Shown here in pieces: positions 10,597 to 22,354 of a DNA stretch of 64,000 nucleotides (positions are counted from its first letter, which is position 1; each line of letters starts with the position of its first letter). Source of the DNA: Psilocybe azurescens (lineage: Eukaryota > Basidiomycota > Agaricomycetes > Agaricales > Agrocybaceae); NCBI GenBank assembly GCA_023853785.1, contig JAJIRX010000492.1:124001-188000 (forward strand). The letters are read 5' to 3'. Position numbers and translations under genes: made by a program. Under the pieces are notes generated by a model. That model saw only the letters and a list, made by a program, of their open reading frames with translations. It did not search any database and had not been told where the DNA came from.

Positions 10597-12014
10597 ATGA
10601 GTAACGTCAATGCACCAGCACCGGGAGCTCTTTACTTCACGCCTTACCAGAACCCAGCAGCCGGAACTGCTGTTATTCCTCAAGCCAGTGGAAAGCCTAT
10701 TCCAAAACTATTCCAGCCTTTGAAAATCCGCGGATTGGTGTTCCAGAACAGAATATTTGTTGAGTTTCTTGTTCACTGTTGTTGGAAATGTTGCTCATTG
10801 TAATCGTTTACAGGTATCTCCTCTCTGTCAGTACTCGGCGAAAGATGGTTTTGTAACACCCTGGATCATGGCTCACCGTGCGTTTTCCTGTTTATCTTTA
10901 CTCTACCTCGTCACACTTATCTATATTCGTCACTCCTGTAGTCGGTGGTATAGTGTCTCGTGGCCCAGGTTTAACGATCTCGGAGGCAGTTGCCGTCGTA
11001 CCTGAAGGACGCATCACACCTGAGGACGCTGGAATCTGGTCTGATGCACACGCTGAAGCGTTGAAACCCGTCGTAGATTTCGCACACTCGCAAAACCAGA
11101 AAATCGGAATTCAGCTCGCACATGCCGGTCGTAAAGCTTCCTGCATCGCTCCTTGGCTCAACAGCGAGAATCCATTGGCGACCGAGGACCTTGGGGGATG
11201 GCCGAGTAACGTGTGGGCGCCGTCAGCTATACCTTTCCACCCTCTCTATCCTCAACCCAAAGAATTGAGCGTGGAAGGTATCAAGAACGTAGTAAGCGCC
11301 TTCGTCGACGCTGCTAAGAGGGCCGTTGCAGTGGGGTTCGACGTAATAGAGGTCCACTCTGCCCACGGATATCTTTTGTCATCGTTCTTGAGTCCTACCA
11401 GCAACAAGAGGACAGATAACTACGGAGGAAGCTTTGAAAACAGGACACGACTCCTTCTTGAGATTGTCGATGCTATCAGGGCTGTCATACCCCAAGATAT
11501 GCCTTTGTTCGTCAGGTGTGTATTCTGTGTTTGTTCTTGGCCGATTCTGACTGCCACCTGTAGAGTGTCAGGCACAGAGTGGTTGGAAGAAGTAGTCCCC
11601 CTTGAAGATTCGTGGACGACAGAAGATACCGTTCGTCTCGCCCCGGTCCTCGCAGACCACGGCGTAGATCTTCTGGATGTCTCCGCTGGCGGTATAGATG
11701 CCCGTCAGAAGATCCGTCATGGGCCCGAGTATCAAGTCCCTTTTGCAGCAGCCGCCAAAGCAGCGGTTGGTTCCAAAATGCTTGTCAGCGCGGTCGGTGG
11801 ACTATTCGATGGCAAAGTCGCCGCGGGCGTGCTCGAGTCGGGGAAAGCGGATGTCGTCTTCGTAGGCAGACAGTTCCAGAAGAACCCAGGGCTGGTGTGG
11901 GCTATGGCTGATGATATTGACGTGGAGATCTATTCGGCACGACAGATCCAGTGGGGATTCCGAGGGAGAGGGCTTCGCGGACTGGGTAGCACCAAGAAGG
12001 AAGCTAACCTTTAA
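10597..12014 (+). CDS. Old yellow enzyme, YqjM-type NADPH-dependent ene-reductase
   Basis: Four exons (10597-10758, 10814-10877, 10942-11515, 11564-12014) join in phase to give 416 residues. The FMN TIM-barrel features run in order: NRIFVSPLCQYSA (Cys in the SPLCQYS motif tunes FMN redox in YqjM-class enzymes), LGGIVSRGPG, EAVAVVPEGRITPEDAGIWS, IQLAHAGRKAS, then VHSAHGYLLSSFLSP with the paired histidines that bind the substrate carbonyl, FENRTRL, and GRQFQKNPGLVW near the phosphate-binding end. The enzyme reduces activated C=C bonds using NAD(P)H and is probably cytosolic. Length and motifs match the family with no lesion. Physiological substrate is unknown. It sits between DUF6534 copies, with no sign that they are functionally linked. 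Confidence 0.93.
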
Positions 12015-13248
12015 ATTGAATTGCTAGTCGAATAGACACAGCTAATGTATGATATAGTCCTACATAATTTAACCCAATGGTATCACGCTCTGTGATACTG
12101 CTTAACTCCCTTTCATTCCACTATCGAGTCGGCGTTGGATACACCTGGGCTATCGGATCCGACGCTGCATCTCAGTCTGGCTTGAATTCACCTACTACAC
12201 GGAAGCCCTGAGTGGGCCAAGTGTATCGTCATTCCGAACTTCTCATCTAGCCACTTTGCTAGAGTCGATCCAGATAAATGACCTACTTGCTGGCCTAGAA
12301 ATGGCGCTAGCTGTCGAGTACGCAATGGTCTGATACTCACAATAGCAAATCTTTCCGTTGGGTAAGTGCGATATCCGGCGCTTGTGTGGCATCGCTTGAA
12401 GATTTCTGGGATCCGGTATACGACCTCAAACTTTGGCTGAACTGTTGAAGCCACCGTCATCATCAGGAAAACAGCTGGAACCGCAGCTTCCGGTATACTC
12501 ACAAAAGAAATAGCTGTTGCCTTAATAATAGCATGGGAAACAGAGCGGTTAATATTATTCGCTGAAACTTCGAGATCATGCTTACCGACGTCGCAAAACC
12601 CACAACATTCACTTGCTGGGACACTGCTGCCCCCGTTGTTTTTCCAATGATGGTTGAATTCATGCCGATAGATTTGATGACTGACTGACTTATGATAGTG
12701 ATATTAGACGCCATCGAACTATGAATAACCTTTAGGGTCAGCTTCAGTTCCGCATCGCTGTCGAGGATCTAAGTTGATAATTAGCCAAGGCGGTCAATTA
12801 AAAGCGGGTTTGAATCTTTAAAGGTCTACGCATATATCACACAGGCAATTCGCAAAGGGAGGCTGATGTTTCTCTATCGCGTCATCGGGATCAACGTTTC
12901 TGGGCTGGGGGCATATTGGTGCATATCTTAAAACATAAGAAATCCAATGATATGAATTAATGATACATATTGGATTTAGTTGTTGGTACCTGGCATTAGC
13001 GCCGGAGCACGATTGCCACTGGTAGAAACCCAGCTGGTCGATGTTTCGCTCAGTGTATAGTTGGTGTTAAAGAGATTCGGTACTGTCGTGGACTAAAAAG
13101 CCTCTATCATGCCTCGACGTATACAGTATGTGTAGCAGCCATGTTTGCCCGAGTCGACCGAGGTCATAGATTAGGTTTGAAATTTTGATTTCTAGTCAGG
13201 GATAAGTCCACATTGCTTCAACACGTTCGTTTCTCGTACTAAAATCCA
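12015..13248. other. Mostly intergenic; weak minus-strand coding traces at 12188-12714
   Basis: A 71-codon frame (12714 to 12499, -) starts MASNITIISQSVIKSIGMNS and is interrupted by a good donor (gtaagc). A second frame (12502 to 12188, -) contains a hydrophobic run, VPAVFLMMTVAS. They could be exons of a small gene or the dead 5' end of something, but I cannot name a family or build a full model. 12780-13240 shows no coding signal. Confidence 0.3.
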
Positions 13249-15088
13249 CTAAAATCCATCATCGCTTTGCCCATTCTCCACCGATGTGGGATGTTTGAAA
13301 CGAATGCTTTCTGCCTGCAGAGAAAAAAACAGTTTCATAGTCGGACACTAAAATTAAGAGAATCTAGGGGTGATGGCTGACGCACCATACCAATTGATCT
13401 TGGATGTGTACTGCGCAGTGAAGCAGACACGCTGAGACTCTGGTCATTCGGGGTCGATTCCAGCAGCGACATAACAGTCAAGAAGTATATCGATGTGGTG
13501 AGATGCGAGTACAGCACGAACAGCGAGCTGTACGAGAATAGGAAATAGAACTTAGGGAAGAGCAAGTAAGAATGGCGTTGTATTCTGGCTGAGATGGGCT
13601 TACCATGATGATGTTCGATAGAGACGCTACCACAGTCCAGACACCCGTGTTGAGGCATAGTAATACGATTTGCGCCACGGCCGGGATCTTTCTTCATTGG
13701 AGGTCAATCAAGCTGCTCTTCAGCGTATATGCGTCACGTTTAACGCACCTATTCTTTCGAGTCATGGAAGTAAAAACCGAGGCCAAGATATTATCAGAAG
13801 CCCCACGCAAATGCAGGCATTCAACGTCGCATTTACAAACAGTGTCGTCAATAAAAGGTCCTATAATTGGGTTCATACAATTATCGTCCCCGTTGGTAGT
13901 GAAGATTTTACCTTTCGGTAATAATTCCAGATCGACGTAGACCTTTATAGACAGTCAATAAGACGTTCTGTGGCGAGGGTGACAGCGGAATGACGAACGG
14001 AGAAACAATGGATCCTATTTGCACATTATCGCATCATTACGGAGGTCAACTTGATCCAGTGAAATTCACATACCCAGTGATACGGCTTCAAGATCGGAGG
14101 GTTTCATTACTGAGCTATGGATATCGAGCATAGTATTAACTCACCTATCTGCAACACAATGGGAGGTATCTGTTAAGAGGGAATAATTATTAAGGCATTC
14201 TCATGGATTTCTCCTTGTATCGTACAGAAAGAGTGGGGATCAGAAACTGTTCCCCAGAGCCTTGGAGAATGGTAAGTAGAAGCCAGTACAGAAGATAAAT
14301 AAACTGACCTTTCCATATCCGATGGACGCAAAAGGCCTGTGAAGAGGCAGCGACAAGACTTGAGATAAGATTGGTTGCATTCTTTGAGCGTTTAAGAGCA
14401 TGCTAAAATGGTCGAAAAAGAAGACAATCACCGTAAGAGCACTTGCTCTAGGATACGCACGAAATTTGAATGTTGAAACGCAATCACTTAGATAGGGGGG
14501 ATGAACGTACTGTGCTGCAGAATCTGGGTTGATAAATTCCCAGAGAACATAATCTATTTTGACTGGACCCATTTAGGTACAGAATAGCTTCTAGTTATTA
14601 GACATACCTTGCGCAGTGGTTAGACCTTGCAGGGTCGTGGTTGATACCCTGAGATTGACTATGAGGACACATAGACTTGACTGTTTCACTGTCACCCTTA
14701 CCAAAAGCCAAGCAACCTGCATAGGATGGATATCATGTTTTGTACACGGGGAAAAGAGAGCCGAGACTCACCAGTAATTTTATCCTCAGAGAATGGGTTG
14801 ACCTACTCACAGTGGTCATGACAGGCATACCAAATACAAAGATAAGTCAACTAACGTGAAGGCAAACATAACACTAAATCGACGATAAAAATGAATACGC
14901 CATTGAAGTGAAGCGGAGTCACTAGCCTATTACACGTATTTGCCCCTGCGAGAAATAACTTAGTATAAGAACTGCAACTATTCAGCTCGAGCGTCACCCC
15001 ATATTGCGGTAGCCAAGTTGAAGGCCACTAGATCGATAGAATTGAGTTTCTTGAACGTAGCCGACTCAGGGAAGTACGGTGAGGACAT
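13249..15088 (-). CDS. DUF6534-type membrane protein, copy E (decaying)
   Basis: Exon 1 from ATG 15088 reads MSSPYFPESATFKKLNSIDL...ATAIWG, matching exon 1 of copy D. A 19-nt exon follows at 14927-14945. Its donor is gc rather than gt and its coded peptide no longer matches copies C and D. The late exons give VLLCLNTGVWTVVASLSNII (13677-13600) then FYFLFSYSSLFVLY...TSIYFLT (about 13558-13397). The usual VLANLNAR signature is replaced by VMSLLESTP. The last exon AESIRFKHPTSVENGQSDDG ends at TAG (13249-13251). The C-terminal structure parallels copy C exon for exon. The middle exons between about 13700 and 14900 were not resolved, so it may be a pseudogene. Confidence 0.55.
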
Positions 15089-15689
15089 CTTGAAGCCACG
15101 ACTCTCGTGAAGCTTGAAACGTACTCCCGTGGAAAACACACGTCCGAATGAAGGTGAGAGAGGTAAAACAGGATTCTAATGAAGTGGAAGAAGACCCTTT
15201 ATATGGGGTATGATCAACATCATGTTCCATTGCGGACGTTTAGGAGACAGCGAATCGTGATGGACTTGTTGCGGTAAAGCTGTGGTTGTGTTGAGGACTT
15301 GCCACCAAAAACTTGATTTGACAGAAATTGGATGACTAAGCGGGAATTTTTGGTCCGATGCAAACTAACATTGAGCCAACATTTGCTTCATTATGTTTAT
15401 TGCTAGCTGCTAGGTGGCACAGCTCTCAAACACTAGAATGACGTAGCCATAAAAGTTGAAAATGATTATCAAGTTTGACTAACCAACAGATTAATTCGTA
15501 TCACAGAAGCGAGCTGCACAGTTTGTCTGCGCAACAAAGCACGTATATTGGGTCGACCTCTAACTGTGCTCGTTGCTGCGCTTATTTGAGGTTAAGCGAG
15601 AAGATCGTCTCACGTCGTTCCCAGCCGATGACCCTTTTTTATCAGGGTACTAGCAATGAGCATGTACTAGCCTCTAAAACATAGATCTT
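15089..15689. other. Intergenic between divergent copies E and C
   Basis: This is the upstream region of copy E (-) and copy C (+). A 69-codon frame (15475-15684, +) has no recognisable content. No ATG in phase with the coding sequence of copy C is found here. Confidence 0.4.
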
Positions 15690-17625
15690 TCTTCTTCTCT
15701 CCATCTTCCTGTTTGCCTTGCATATCTCGAAGTGGTCCACCATAATCCACTTTCTCAGCAATCTCGCAACTCTCGGGTCGTCGGCATTTTAGGGTGACCA
15801 TGATATCCCTAATTGCAGAGTTTTCAGTTCATAGGGATTGTAGGAATTGGGATATCACAAACGTATGTCGCTTTTGAACCGTCCGCGGAACTGATATTGA
15901 TTTCGTGCTTAGTTTCCCTTACGTCATTGGGTATGTTCTGGGTTAGGTATTTGGAAGCCTTGTCCAACATTCAAAGTTAGGTACCGCAAGGAACGTCTTC
16001 ATATAACATTTCTGGTGTGTACCTTACGGTGTTCAAAATGATGGTACGTGTACAAGCCTGCACGTCTATAGGTGGTGGTGTTATGGTACGCAAATACCAA
16101 ATTATCCATCATTCGATTTTTGTATTCAAGCGTTTTTCAGCGTTTTGGATACTCTTAGACAAACATTCACCATCTATTCCGGTAACCGAAAGAATCTAAC
16201 TATCATATACCGCCGTACTGATGCCATGTCCAGAAATAACACTCTATTTCAACACGATTGTTTATTTTTCTCACACGACGTTGTCAACGTGAGTTCTTTG
16301 AAGCTTGCTATGCCTTCACTTACCTGACATATGTATGGAAGATAGTGCGATTATCGTGCGTACGACGATTCACAATGATTCTTACAGCTGATAATCACTT
16401 CGAAGCTGCCTTATCTATTTCCGGTCAGTTGATATCAGATGTGTCTGTGGCACTCGGTGTGAACTCCCGTATTCAGGCTCTTGTAGCAGTAACGGCTCAA
16501 TTATTTTTCACCTACCGAATCTACATCAGTACGTGACTCCAGCCGTATCGAATTTGCATCTCATACGTGTTGAATCTCTAGTGTCTGAAAGGAAGGTTTT
16601 AGTCCCAATTATTGCGGTAGGTTTACAGTGTATCTGGAAGACTCGTTCTGACGGATTCGGATCAGACTCTGTCTATTCTATTCCAGTTGTGTGAATATGT
16701 CACTACTTCGTAAAAGATGTTTTTGCTAACTCTCCTTTTATCCAGGTGTTGCGCCTAGTGAGACACCTCACCTTTAATGATGAATTCGTTGCTGATAATC
16801 GATAAACCCTGAAGTCTTCTTCAACGCCGTTTCGCAAGATTGGCCTATATATACTCTTCAAGTTGAACCGACTACTGACAGAACAAGGTCGGACGTGATT
16901 TCAATAGCAGCGCAAAAGGTAGGTAGGCCTCGGGTCTAGCATTTAACACGATGTACCTATCAGCAATGATCACCCGCAGAACATTCTTGCTGCCACATTG
17001 GCCACTGGCGTAGCAATTGATACCTCACTGGCAGTAGGCTTGACTGCCGTGTTATGGCCGCAGTACATGCGGGGCACTTTTATGCTGAAGTCGTACATGG
17101 ACTACCATTATTTACCCAGGAGGAGAAGAATTGCAGCTGATGATATGCGTATGATGGTCTTGCGACTGTAATGCAACACTAAGCGGATGCTGCAACGACA
17201 GATCCTCTTTTCAGTGAATACAGGAATGTGGACAGCACTTGCTGCGCTTTTCGTCTTCGTCATTGTAAGTCCATCTCCATTGAGGAATATTTATATAAAC
17301 CGCTCACTAACTGGGGCTTAGTTCATGAAGTCGGGATCCGATGACCTCACGGTCTATGGGTACTTCCACATCATGTCCCTGATATACTTCGTCACGGTAC
17401 TCGCTAATATCAACGCTCGCTCGTACCTACGGAAGCAAGATCATGATACATCCCCTATGCACATCTCTGATCCTGGTACAATGAGATTTGCGGAGGTAAG
17501 CATTTGTGTCTTCAGCTAAAACACTTGTGAAGAGCCTGTGCTCACGTACACCCAAGAATGACGAAATAAGCGGAGACTCTGTAAGGGAGTCGTCTGAAAT
17601 CCAGAGCCGGACGACGACGGGATAG
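15690..17625 (+). pseudogene. DUF6534-type membrane protein, copy C, with early nonsense codon
   Basis: This is a paralog of D and E. The exon-1 equivalent IHFLSNLATLGSSAF has TAG (15790-15792) where D and E encode Trp of A-I-W-G, and no in-frame ATG was found upstream. The rest remains well formed: a 19-nt exon at 15844-15862 (GIGISQT); an 18-nt exon leading to YRKERLHITFL; ALVAVTAQLFFTYRIYIS (about 16480) then LSERKVLVPIIA; ATLATGVAIDTSLAVGLTAV (about 16993); RMLQRQILFSVNTGMWTALA (about 17183); FMKSGSDDLTVYGYFHIMSL...TVLANINARSYL (17322-17436); final exon NDEISGDSVRES... to TAG 17625. The intact 3' half suggests the loss is recent, or that a different upstream start is used. Confidence 0.6.
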
Positions 17626-18483
17626 ATGGGGTCTATCTCTCCTCCTCCTACGCATCTTTGGACATTGTTCCCGATCTCGTATTCCACACATGCTGTGGTA
17701 GTGAAACGGATGGTTCTAGTTCTGTCTTGGAAGGACCTCTACCTCATAAGAGTGTAGGTTTTGTAAAGCAAGACTTCTGAGCCATCGCTAAGCGTTCGCA
17801 GGCCTCGTCTCCCTCGTTCCTTCCTGCTCCGATAAGGCTTTGTATCGACAGCTTGTCAGCCCCGATGCCCTCCCAGCTGATATAACATGAAATCACTTCA
17901 TGTTCAAGTTGTCGCGTCTTACCATTTGCTTGCTGACTGACTAGAAATACCGACCGATGAGTAGGCAGGCGTTAGCTAGTAACTCTATGTGTACATAATA
18001 CATAGTGCTTGTAATGAACGTGATAAAACGAATGCATGGTTCAAGGATCGATGTTGCGTTAAAGAGAGGTTACAGTTAGTGTTGTCCATCTTGTGATTGT
18101 TCGTTAATAGAGAACTACCGGTGTGAAATGTTCGAAATGCAGATAAAATCCCCAGGGACTTCGTTTGTATTTTCCGTTTTATGATCTTCCATGGGTCCAT
18201 CATTGACTCGTATGGAAATATGAGACCTTCGTCTGAAAAGTCACATGTTCCTCAGTTTATAGCTATACAAATAAAACTTGGAATGTACCTTCGTCGACGC
18301 AGGATAGAAAAAGCTCCCGCTATTGACGCGATCGATAGAATGAAATAACAGGTGGTAGATATTAGGATTATCATAAAGGGTTGTCTATCAAAAGGACTCT
18401 GCATTTCTCGTCCAAGGTTCTGGGGGTGACACTCATTATGACGTTAGTACGCGGAAATCACAGGTACCTATGTGAATGAAGGC
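17626..18483. other. Intergenic between convergent genes
   Basis: 3' flanks of copy C (+) and of the Pro-rich orphan (-). A 72-codon minus frame (18203-17985) has no motif. Nothing else is visible. Confidence 0.4.
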
Positions 18484-19380
18484 TCACGTTGGGTTAAAGG
18501 CACTCGAAGGATCAAACGCGCTAGAAGGACCGACGATACCATACGACAAGCTTAGACCCCCGGGAACAACCATTGGGCCCGAGGATGAACCAGCTAACGA
18601 TGTTGGAAGTAGACTGAAAGTCTTCCCGCTAACGGTGATGCACGAATCCGAGCCACCACAGGACGACACTGCAACTGCTGTTCTCTCAGAAGCAGACAGA
18701 GGGAGTACCGCGGTGAATTCTGTCGGAAGAGGCACACTCGTCACTGGAACTGGGGCACTGTTCTGGGTTTCTTGAGACGACGTACTATCAGCAGTAGTGG
18801 AGGTTGGAAGTGGAAAGGCTTGGTTGGCCGAGGATTCCTTGAATCTTGTCAGTATGCGTGATGATAATGATATTCGAGCCTTAAATGCCTCTGAACTTAC
18901 AGAGGTCTGAGACGGAGAAGAAGGCCGGGGTGATTTATTGATGGGCTTAGAAGGTGGGTCACCATTTACTGGCTGTGAGGAAGGTGAGAGAGATGGCGGT
19001 GGAGATGAAGGTGGAGGTGGTGGAGGCTGGGTAACAGCAGTAGGGGTATTCTGTACGGGAGTGAGTGACGTGGATCCCCCACCCCCACCATCAAATCCAG
19101 GTGGAGGTGCAACGTTGCCACCATTGTCTCCAGGAATGAACACGATCTTGCCTACAAAAACATCAGGAGTGGGGAGGAGGGCGTCGGCGACGGCGACGGT
19201 TTTGCCTTGCCAGACCCAGCTACTACTGCCCGTCGAGCCTGGCTGGCCATGTAATGGGATATCTAGTAGGCGGTATTTTTTCCATAGTTCTATGTCAAGA
19301 CTTATTTGTTGACATTGATATCGCATGGACTGCGCCAAAGAAGACTCGAGGGTGCTGAACCGAATTTCCTGGATATCCAT
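18484..19380 (-). CDS. Proline-, serine- and glycine-rich protein of unknown function
   Basis: One uninterrupted frame of 298 codons starts at ATG 19380 (MDIQEIRFSTLESSLAQSMR). An N-terminal part of about 95 residues contains ELWKKYRLLDIPLHGQPG and WVWQGKTVAVADALLPTPDV. A low-complexity middle follows with poly-Gly, poly-Pro (QPPPPPPSSPPPSLS) and Ser/Thr-rich stretches, ending in a conserved-looking SGPMVVPGGLSLSYGIVGPS. There is no signal peptide, membrane helix or known domain. A possible 5' exon lies on the same strand at about 19625-19576 (MFRVVLATWAEQMLQRW followed by gtaagt), but I could not join it in phase. A GTAAGT inside the frame near 18901 raises the option of one intron. The uninterrupted frame supports a real gene; no function is offered. 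Confidence 0.6.
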   Translation of the reverse strand: MDIQEIRFSTLESSLAQSMRYQCQQISLDIELWKKYRLLDIPLHGQPGSTGSSSWVWQGKTVAVADALLPTPDVFVGKIVFIPGDNGGNVAPPPGFDGGGGGSTSLTPVQNTPTAVTQPPPPPPSSPPPSLSPSSQPVNGDPPSKPINKSPRPSSPSQTSVSSEAFKARISLSSRILTRFKESSANQAFPLPTSTTADSTSSQETQNSAPVPVTSVPLPTEFTAVLPLSASERTAVAVSSCGGSDSCITVSGKTFSLLPTSLAGSSSGPMVVPGGLSLSYGIVGPSSAFDPSSAFNPT

Positions 19381-19974
19381 CTATCAGCCTCACAGTGGGA
19401 GACTCTACCTGTATAACCCCGTATAAACTCGTCGATCAGGAAGTCTTGTCAAAATGAATCTGGTGACATACGTTTCGTGTGTGTTTTTTGTGGCAGTCGT
19501 CACGGTTCTCTCTTCATAGTATATTCTTCATTAAAAAAGTCATTGGAGAGCGTGGTGTCAGTGAATCCTTACTTACCATCGCTGGAGCATCTGTTCCGCC
19601 CAAGTGGCAAGAACCACCCTGAACATGATGGTTGCATGATTTGCGCATGATGGATGCAAGCGAGACGAACATCAAAATGTCGAAGACTCGAAATAAGAAC
19701 TTGCACTTGCCGTTTTGCCGAATTGTTTGGTCTTTATTGGGAAAACAAAATACTCAACAACAAAGCTGGGTATCCGAAGCTTCTCTTTCTAATCTTTTCT
19801 TGACATTGGCATACTGTAATGATTAATGACGTTTGAACATTTGATTCGTGATGGAAATGATCAACCGTCTTATCCCCAGCATGAGAACCTAGCGCATGTC
19901 TGTGCACATATATCTGGTGTCTACATCGGTATCATCCTCGTTCACCCTTTTCTCAAGCAGGGGCGGCGTCCACT
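19381..19974. other. Intergenic; possible upstream exon of the Pro-rich gene
   Basis: The minus strand carries an ATG at 19625 opening MFRVVLATWAEQMLQ, closed by a good GTAAGT donor. It could be a 5' exon or a short upstream ORF of the 18484-19380 gene. The remainder is non-coding in appearance and leads into copy D on the + strand. Confidence 0.35.
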
Positions 19975-22031
19975 GTGACCTCTGTACCAGCCAGCCGTTC
20001 CGATATGGAGGCACAACAACTCAATAGCAATACCGGTACTTCCTTGGATATCGTGAGTGATTTAGCACTGCTTGGGTCTGCAGCAATATGGGGTAGGAAA
20101 TTTTTGTCTATCTGGAACCGATATTTCACAATGAACGTGTCCCTTGTTAGGAATCGGTATTTCTCAAACGTGCGTGTCGATGTTCAGGTTGCACAAAGCT
20201 TGCCTGACTCTTGCCTGACTCGGTTATTAGATTTCGATTTTGCATCAAGTGAGCGCGTATATTTCCCTCGTCTTAAGCTATACGTCATAACGCATAGGAC
20301 TGGCCGGGAACCAAAACCTCTCACTATATTCGTACGATTTCATTCATACCACATATGATTCTCTGGCTTAATGCCACCGGCTACTCAGGTCGCCTGGATC
20401 TGGTGAGTATTCGCATGATATCCTCTGGTATGAGTGGCATGCTCAAATATCTATTGCAGCATCGCTGATACGCTACGACAAATCTTCACGACATACTCAG
20501 GTATGAAGGCGCTGCATCATGACGAATTGTTCTAATTGACTTTGATTGGTCAGGAATAACACTGTACTTCAACACAGAGTTTTTGTTTAGAAACTCTGTA
20601 TCCTCTGGGTGAGTGTTAGGTTGACGTAGGGAATAAGACAAATAATTCATCCATACCATGTAGATGTGTTCTCGTGAGTGCGTTCAAGTTTGGGACATGT
20701 TTGCCAATTGAAATGACTGGAAGATGCCCTACCTATGCTCGGTAAGCAGAGATACAGATCTTGCGGCTTGTGGTCTATGATACGAGAATTGATAGGCACT
20801 TGTTGCTGGATCTGCACAAACATTTTTCGCGTACAGACTTTGGATAGGTGAGTTCCTCCTATTGACCCGATGCATAGCAGGAGTCGGACTGATGCCACAC
20901 GGATTTAGTCTCCGAGTTCAAGTGGTTTATTCCTGTACTTGTGGTATGTACATATCTTCTCCCAGTGTACTCGCACGTCTCGATTAGCATCACTCTAGGC
21001 CCCCGCAGTCCTCCTTCAGCTGTGTAAGCAGAGGTTAAAATCTTTCAATGCAAGATGGACACTCATTTCCTTTTACAGCAATACCTCCAAGTAAGCTTTT
21101 ATCTCGTATTCCGGAGCCACTGTAACTCAAGCTATAAGATAGTTTATTTCAGAGCAATCACGTACGATTATGGCAATCCATTGGTCGCGAGTCTATGAGG
21201 CTGACATCCGAATGTAGATCAGACGCGATATCTAGCGATACCCAAAAGCTAGACCTTTACAATCAAGTAGAATGTCTAGTGGCTAATTTCTCCTTTACAG
21301 GACCTCCTAATTACCTCTCTTGTTGTGGGAGCAGTCACCGATGTTTTGCTATCTGCAGGACTCTGCTCACTACTTTGGGGACATTTCGTTACGACGAGTT
21401 CAATTTTAAGACCGTGGGCGACTCTTTACAGCGTACCTTTCATTAATTCACTCACTATTCATCCTCTATAAGGACGAAGGCAATGCTTCAACGTATGATG
21501 TTGTTCTCGATAAATACCGGAATGTGGACGGCTCTTCTTGCGACTTCTATTGTCATTGTGGTAAGTTAAGTTGTCGATTGCAGTGTGGCACTGACCTTCA
21601 TGAACATGAACTAGTTCTTCCGCACAATCACTACCGATTTCATGGTGTTCGGATATTTCCATCTCCTTTCACCCCTCTACTTCACGACCGTCCTTGCGAA
21701 TCTAAATGCTCGACGCTACCTCAACGGGACAGGAGAAATCTCTCTTATGACATTGGACACAAATATGACTAGTGAAATGCAATTTGCACCCGTATGTGGC
21801 TGTATACTCTCGCAGTTTATGTATCGACTGATAGAATTTAACATTCAGGTGGAAGAGGTTTTCGACCGCCTTTCGTATAGGGAGATGTCGTCCTTACAGC
21901 CTCCACCCTCACGATGGCGATTGGGCTCCAGTAATGCGTCCTCGGAAGCTCTCAATCCTCACTTCATTAGATCTCCTAGCGAGATAGACCTTCCTATAGA
22001 AGATGGGGAGTATGCCTTTATCGCCATATGA
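19975..22031 (+). CDS. DUF6534-type membrane protein, copy D
   Basis: Exon 1 (ATG 19975) ends in DIVSDLALLGSAAIWG, parallel to copy E. A 19-nt exon (20151-20169, GIGISQT) and an 18-nt exon (about 20237-20254) follow, as in copy C. Then come TGREPKPLTIF, ITLYFNTEFLFRN, and DLLITSLVVGAVTDVLLSAG (about 21302), the family's conserved helix start. MLQRMMLFSINTGMWTALLA (21483) is followed by FFRTITTDFMVFGYFHLLSP and TVLANLNARRYL, the DUF6534 signature. After one more intron the tail VEEVFDRLSYREMSS... is a long charged cytoplasmic-type C-terminus ending at 22031. It is probably functional, but the 20.5-21.2 kb exons were only partly resolved. Confidence 0.65.
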
Positions 22032-22354
22032 GACGTGTTGCAGAGTGTGTTGGTAAAATATTAAGTTATAGACATATCTCCTCTGATGAAATGTGAAGCC
22101 GTACTCCAAAGAAACCCTCCAGTTTCAACATATGTTAATGACTTTGTGATACTGACCCACTGTTTAATATAGCTAATGTTGTCAATATTTTTGACGATTG
22201 TTACACCACATGGGACTCTTGGTGACAGATGATAATTACTTATAATTGATGTTGCCTTGAAGGCGTAGTACTGGATATATTACGGGACTTGAATTAAGTG
22301 TATACAGATCGCCCGCCCGGCTTCATCCGTACTAATCGGTATGATGTACCGTGA
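22032..22354. other. Spacer between convergent copies D and F
   Basis: This 320-bp AT-rich gap holds the 3' flanks of copy D (+) and copy F (-). I see no gene. Confidence 0.4.

Noticed and set aside
18938..19312. 124-codon Gly/Glu-rich plus-strand frame
   Set aside because: It is the complement of the Pro/Ser-rich segment of the 18484-19380 gene.
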